From positions 1 through 32,554 of IMG/VR virus record IMGVR_UViG_3300037575_000054: a stretch of DNA of 32,554 nucleotides; one strand, given 5' to 3'. Of the stretch, positions 29,082 through 32,554 are shown in pieces; within the stretch, counting starts at the first letter, position 1, and every line of letters starts with the position of its first letter. The notes beneath the pieces are model-generated. The model did no database searches. It was not told the DNA's origin and was given only the letters and a program-made list of their open reading frames with translations. A program made the position numbers and the translations under genes. Source of the stretch: a virus.

Positions 29082-29465
29082 CTATTGACCGGTATTGTAT
29101 TTACCGTCAGACATATATTGAACAATATCGCCATCATGCAAGTAAAACTTAACTGCCGACAAGGCGCACGTTATGGTTATTCGCTTGTCGTCAAACCCAT
29201 CACACGCATCCAACTGCGCCTTATAAATCTCCATGGCGTAAAGAGTCTTGTCCGAATGATTGCCAGCCAGCTTATGATAGGCGCTATAAGCATCAGTCAT
29301 ACATAGGTAGACCTCGCCATCGTAATTAGCAGAACTTGAGCACCGAGCAAAGCTACGATCGATATCGCCCTTGGTTGTAGCTGCACTGACCTGGCTGCCA
29401 GCCATTAGCCCAGCCGCCAAACTAACCCCAATACCTATCTTGGCCAAGACCACCCGTAATTGCAT
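29082..29465 (-). CDS. Small secreted cysteine-containing protein
   Basis: 127 residues, signal peptide MQLRVVLAKIGIGVSLAAGLMAGSQVSA with cleavage at VSA. The mature part has four cysteines (ARCSSS, LCMTDA, DACDGF, ITCALS), suggesting two disulfides. The pattern C-x(11)-C-x(3)-Y and later D.C vaguely resembles the LprI/DUF1311 type of small secreted inhibitors; I do not rely on that. Its start lies 44 nt inside the end of the virion hydrolase gene. It shares the KIGIGVSL/RMGVGVSL signal-core type with the 29059 gene, so the two may be diverged relatives or share a signal module. Confidence 0.6.
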   Translation of the reverse strand: MQLRVVLAKIGIGVSLAAGLMAGSQVSAATTKGDIDRSFARCSSSANYDGEVYLCMTDAYSAYHKLAGNHSDKTLYAMEIYKAQLDACDGFDDKRITITCALSAVKFYLHDGDIVQYMSDGKYNTGQ

Positions 29466-31875
29466 GTGCTATCCCTCTGTCTGATACATTTTGACTAATC
29501 GTATCATTATTTGCCTGAATGATGATAGGCTTTTGCCCACCACTGTCGAGTCGCTGAGAAACCTTAGGCATCGTTGGGAACTGCAGTAGCTTGCTTATTG
29601 GCAAGTTAGGTAGCGGCGTGCTGAAGTTGGTCGCTGCAGGTGCAAAGCTATTGCCAGGCTGAGCCATGCCCCCCAAGCTAAATCCTGTGGCGCTGCTGGT
29701 TGGCTTGGCCTTGCTTGTTGTCCCAGTATTAATAACATAATTAGAGTTCACCGCTTCCGCCATATCAGCTCGCTTCGCCCTTTCTCCAAACTTGTCTTCT
29801 GGTCTTTCATAATACTCTGATACTATCGAGCCTGCCTGTGCTGCAGTTGTTGCCTTTCTCAGCCTGTCACCCGCAGCCTTCTCCTTGCCTTTAGTCAGCT
29901 CGAAGTTCGTAAACTCTAACTGCTCCTCAAAGCTAGAGCCTTTTAGGTTTTTCTTATACTGATTTTTGAAATCATTCTGTCTGGGTGGGTGCCATTGACC
30001 TATCCCAACCGCCTTCCCGCCGTCTCCAGTGCGACTCCCTGATATCACATCCTCATCAAAATAACCACTCTCTCTCTGCAGATTAGCCACAAGCCCAGCG
30101 GCCTGCTCCTTTGTCCATCCCTTCTTCATGAAAAAGCTCATAGCCTGTGCTGTTCGTGCATTACTACTAGCACCTTTTGGAGCTACAGCAGCCGGCTTAA
30201 TATCCCTATAAAGCTTGTATTGCAAATTTTCATCAGCAATATCGCCCCACGGATTCCTACTCTTTTGCTTGAAATCCGATACCCATTGTTCACCGTTATA
30301 CATCTGAATATGTCCAGCCGAGTGCTTTCCTTGCGCAGGCATAACCATAATGTCGCCCTTTTGAGGTGCGGCATTAGGGTCAATATTAGTAAAACCAGCA
30401 TCCACTAAAGCTCCATTGCCATACTGATAAGCAAACTCTTGAGTCTTTAAGTCATACCCAGCTTCCTGCAGACCCTTCCGGACAAACTTAGCGCAATACC
30501 CAGATGATTTCTCAAGCGCGTTCTGGGTTATCAAGTCAGCAGCCTTGTTTGCTTTTGCCGTAACCCCCGCTCCTAGCCCTTCATCGTCATTGGTAATGCC
30601 CAAAAAGTCACCAGCTGCTCTTAGCTTCCGCTCAATCCAAGACCCCATCTGAGTACCGATATCGCCAAGCTTGGTAAAGAAGGGCTTCATGCCTCCTTCC
30701 CAGACGCCCTTCATCTTGTCAGCCAGATTATAGTTTTTAAGCGAAGTGGTCCAACTCTCAATATAAGGCGATGCGGTCGTGCCCAACCACTCACCACCCT
30801 CGCTACCAAGCCACGCTCCAAGTGCACCGCCAACTACAGTACCAACGCCTGGGAATATCATAGTACCCAAGGCTGCACCAGCCAAAGCACCCCCACCACC
30901 GCCCGCCAGAGCACCAACTCCGCCCGACTTGCCAGCATGGTCCATATCGCCCCAATTCATAGCAAGGTCAGCCACGCCAGCAAGCGCCGCTATAGGACCC
31001 AAGAATTTCATGCTTTTAAGCTTACCAAGCCCGCCAAGCAGACTCTTTCCACCCTTGCCAAGCAATCCAGCGCCAGCACCCAGTAAGCCTGCGAGTCCAG
31101 CGCCTGCGCCTAGTGCACCACGCCCAAGCAAGCCACCAAGCCCAATACCTCCGCCCGAGCGTCCGCCTCGCATTAACTGACGCAATATTTTGGTTAGTAG
31201 CTTTTCATTGTTGCGGTTATGACGCTCCTCATCTCGTGGCAATGGTTCGCGCCTCTTCATGGACTTAAACTTACTCCATGACCATTTGACAGCACGACCG
31301 GCCATGCCAGCCCCACGGGTGACTGGTGATAAAAGGCTTTTTGCTTCGTTCAAGCTATCGACTAATGGATCGACGCCTTGTGCACTACCCACGCCTCCAC
31401 CATGCACGCCAGCATGACTACGCAAGCTCTTTAATAGACTCTCATCGCTAGAGCGGCTACGACCGCCCACAAAGCGTCCGTTTTCGTCACGCTCCCTTGG
31501 GGTATTACCTCTAGTGCTATTGGGTGATGTGTTGGTAGTAGTAGGACTTGGGGACGCCCTGTGATTAGGCGCTCTACGTGTGACGCCTCGCAAGGTGCTA
31601 TCGCTATTTGATGTGTTGCTAGATGATGTTCGAGTAGGGCCCTGCCCTGATGGGCTAGTGTTGGCGCTATTACGCGTTCGCCCAGTGGTGTTTCTCTGAG
31701 CAATGCGTTCGGCGTTACTTGCCACCCGCGCCATGCGAGTATTGGCGATTTGATTTTGCGCTTTTAGAATCTTGATGATTTCTTGAGTATCATCGCTCAG
31801 AGCTTTCATACCGCTCTCTAATTGTGCTGAGCCGACGATAAAGCCTTGTTCATCATAGTTGAGTATAGTTGCCAT
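29422..31875 (-). CDS. Tape-measure-like virion protein with CHAP-like and lysozyme-like domains
   Basis: 817 residues. About 60-145 is low-complexity Ser/Thr/Arg. About 235-365 is glycine/alanine-rich and hydrophobic with membrane-like helices (LLGAGAGLLGKGG, ALAGAALGTMIFPGVGTVVGGALGAWLG), typical of tape-measure or DNA-ejection proteins. About 445-560 is CHAP/NlpC-like, with Cys461 in SGYCAKFV and His522 in SAGHIQMYNG as the probable catalytic pair. About 575-700 resembles the tail-tip lysozyme family: AMSFFMKKGWTKEQAAGLVANLQRESG with Glu602 as the likely acid, then GIGQWHP. It would puncture peptidoglycan during DNA delivery. The size is short for a full tape measure. Confidence 0.75.
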   Translation of the reverse strand: MATILNYDEQGFIVGSAQLESGMKALSDDTQEIIKILKAQNQIANTRMARVASNAERIAQRNTTGRTRNSANTSPSGQGPTRTSSSNTSNSDSTLRGVTRRAPNHRASPSPTTTNTSPNSTRGNTPRERDENGRFVGGRSRSSDESLLKSLRSHAGVHGGGVGSAQGVDPLVDSLNEAKSLLSPVTRGAGMAGRAVKWSWSKFKSMKRREPLPRDEERHNRNNEKLLTKILRQLMRGGRSGGGIGLGGLLGRGALGAGAGLAGLLGAGAGLLGKGGKSLLGGLGKLKSMKFLGPIAALAGVADLAMNWGDMDHAGKSGGVGALAGGGGGALAGAALGTMIFPGVGTVVGGALGAWLGSEGGEWLGTTASPYIESWTTSLKNYNLADKMKGVWEGGMKPFFTKLGDIGTQMGSWIERKLRAAGDFLGITNDDEGLGAGVTAKANKAADLITQNALEKSSGYCAKFVRKGLQEAGYDLKTQEFAYQYGNGALVDAGFTNIDPNAAPQKGDIMVMPAQGKHSAGHIQMYNGEQWVSDFKQKSRNPWGDIADENLQYKLYRDIKPAAVAPKGASSNARTAQAMSFFMKKGWTKEQAAGLVANLQRESGYFDEDVISGSRTGDGGKAVGIGQWHPPRQNDFKNQYKKNLKGSSFEEQLEFTNFELTKGKEKAAGDRLRKATTAAQAGSIVSEYYERPEDKFGERAKRADMAEAVNSNYVINTGTTSKAKPTSSATGFSLGGMAQPGNSFAPAATNFSTPLPNLPISKLLQFPTMPKVSQRLDSGGQKPIIIQANNDTISQNVSDRGIAHAITGGLGQDRYWG

Positions 31876-31947
31876 AAGAGTGCCTTAAATGAGCGTTTAT
31901 GGCCTAAATTATGGCACTCAAGGGGGTTCTGACTGGCTCGGTGTTCC
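31876..31947 (-). promoter_or_regulatory. Composite promoter/leader element, copy 11
   Basis: GGAACACC at 31940-31947 (minus) after the microprotein stop. CATAATTTAG follows 26 nt on. The palindrome GAGTGCC / GGCACTC brackets this box, with AAGG of the SD next to the right arm, 7-10 nt before the ATG. The left arm lies entirely upstream of the predicted start point, so a locally started RNA cannot form this hairpin. Confidence 0.6.
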
Positions 31948-31954
31948 TAGTGAG

Positions 31955-32059
31955 TCATCGTTTGTCCTTAGTCACGTACGCCCACGCTAAAATAATAAAG
32001 CCAGGTATCGTTGATAAGACCATCGCCAGCAGCAACCCATAAATAAAATTAATCATCAT
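31955..32059 (-). CDS. 34-residue single-span membrane microprotein
   Basis: Starts MMINFIYGLLLAMVLSTIPG; almost the whole length to about residue 28 is hydrophobic (one transmembrane helix), followed by the charged tail VTKDKR. The ATG lies in the last codons of the upstream gene (overlap of 11 nt), suggesting coupled translation. It is followed at once by leader copy 11. Small single-span proteins next to tail and lysin genes may be holin-like or exclusion factors; that is a guess. Conservation in relatives would decide whether it is real. Confidence 0.5.
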   Translation of the reverse strand: MMINFIYGLLLAMVLSTIPGFIILAWAYVTKDKR

Positions 32060-32554
32060 TCACCTCGCTAAACTCAACGTCTTCCGCGTCATGCTCCAAG
32101 AAGAAGTCCGGATCACTTTCAAACTGCTCAACTCTGGCCATGCGGTCTTGTAATTGTTGATGCAACTTCTCTCGCATGGCCTCCTCTTCCTCTTGAATGC
32201 CCGCCAGCGCTTCTAGTGAGTCCAAGCGGCGGTCACGGTCTGATTGACTAAAGTCCTCTGGAGTAATGCCGCAAATTGGAAACTCCATCTCAGCCGTGGC
32301 TTTTTGTGATGATGTTAGTTTGTCTAGTACCTTGCTAAGCTCGCTTGCCATGACCAGCTTCTTGGTGATTGAATCACCGCCCTCCTCATCATCAGGTGGC
32401 AGATAATCAAAGTCGGTCTCTGATAATTCGATAGCAATATCAGTAATGGCGTCCTGTAATATGCCAAGACGCCTTAATCTTTTGCGGTGAGTGATTATTC
32501 GTTCGGCTCGCTGTTCAGCTGACATTACCAGTCGTTCGGCCACCTGTTCGATGT
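32049..32554 (-). CDS. Charged helical phage protein, open at window edge
   Basis: At least 168 codons on the minus strand; the frame is open to the right edge, with a GTG at 32543 and an ATG at 32525 as possible internal starts. The N-terminal part is basic and helical (AERLVMSAEQRAERIITHRKRLRRLGILQDAI), then an acidic segment (SETDFDYLPPDDEEGGD), then KLVMASELSKVLDKLTSSQKATAEMEFPI, a helix seen in some small-terminase-like proteins. The C-terminus is coiled-coil and very acidic. A DNA-packaging or scaffold-type role is possible. Not certain where it starts. Confidence 0.5.
   Translation of the reverse strand, partial: IEQVAERLVMSAEQRAERIITHRKRLRRLGILQDAITDIAIELSETDFDYLPPDDEEGGDSITKKLVMASELSKVLDKLTSSQKATAEMEFPICGITPEDFSQSDRDRRLDSLEALAGIQEEEEAMREKLHQQLQDRMARVEQFESDPDFFLEHDAEDVEFSEVNDD

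Noticed and set aside
152-31947. Reading all palindromes before start codons as ordinary terminators only
   Set aside because: They share GGAACACC and a spaced -10-like box, sit directly on the next gene's SD, and two copies already have a separate terminator upstream. Terminator activity is still possible in addition.

Overview
The window is part of the genome of a temperate, contractile-tailed (myovirus-type) bacteriophage or prophage. No bacterial housekeeping gene is visible. Almost every gene is phage-type: large terminase, probable major capsid protein, tail sheath, gp25-like and J-like baseplate proteins, a gpI-like tail protein, tail fibre, and a virion peptidoglycan hydrolase/tape-measure-like protein. 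An Arc/Rha/antirepressor cluster argues for a lysogenic option. The host is probably a gammaproteobacterium. A Moraxellaceae-type host (for example Psychrobacter or Acinetobacter) is my guess from protein flavour only, with low confidence.

Layout. Nearly everything is on the minus strand, so biological order runs from high to low coordinates. (1) 32554-28430: an edge gene, a 34-residue membrane microprotein, a large virion protein with CHAP-like and lysozyme-like domains, and two secreted proteins sharing a signal-peptide type. (2) 28359-26344: immunity-like switch. A ribbon-helix-helix gene reads left; a second small ribbon-helix-helix gene, a Rha-type regulator and a BRO-N antirepressor read right from a shared operator region. 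(3) 26073-24330: accessory genes, including a phage-borne lipoprotein and an operon with a highly structured 5' leader. (4) 24136-19642: packaging and structural genes ending in TerL. (5) 19576-14799: an adhesin operon carrying a complete diversity-generating retroelement (DGR) in the order variable protein with VR, Avd, TR, reverse transcriptase. (6) 14725-10418: glycine-rich tail fibre, baseplate-type protein and two unknowns. (7) 10260-7894: major capsid and a repeat-bearing protein. (8) 7748-6078: two sheath-like paralogues and a glycosyltransferase. (9) 5949-1: tail sheath, tail proteins, baseplate wedge, J-like and gpI-like proteins, then a gene cut by the window edge.

Two systems stand out. 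The DGR is complete: by hand alignment all 19 TR-to-VR substitutions fall on template adenines, and VR is one codon longer than TR. Second, eleven intergenic sites on the minus strand carry one composite element: GGAACACC, about 26 nt, a TANAMTAAG box resembling a -10 element, usually overlapped by a palindrome whose right arm holds the Shine-Dalgarno sequence of the next gene. I propose these are activator-dependent late promoters. The palindrome would terminate or silence read-through transcripts, while locally started transcripts would lack the left arm and be translated. That mechanism is inference; the repeated element is directly visible.

Limits: similarity assignments come from motif and sequence recognition without database searches. 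No portal, prohead protease, integrase, holin or tRNA was recognised in the window.
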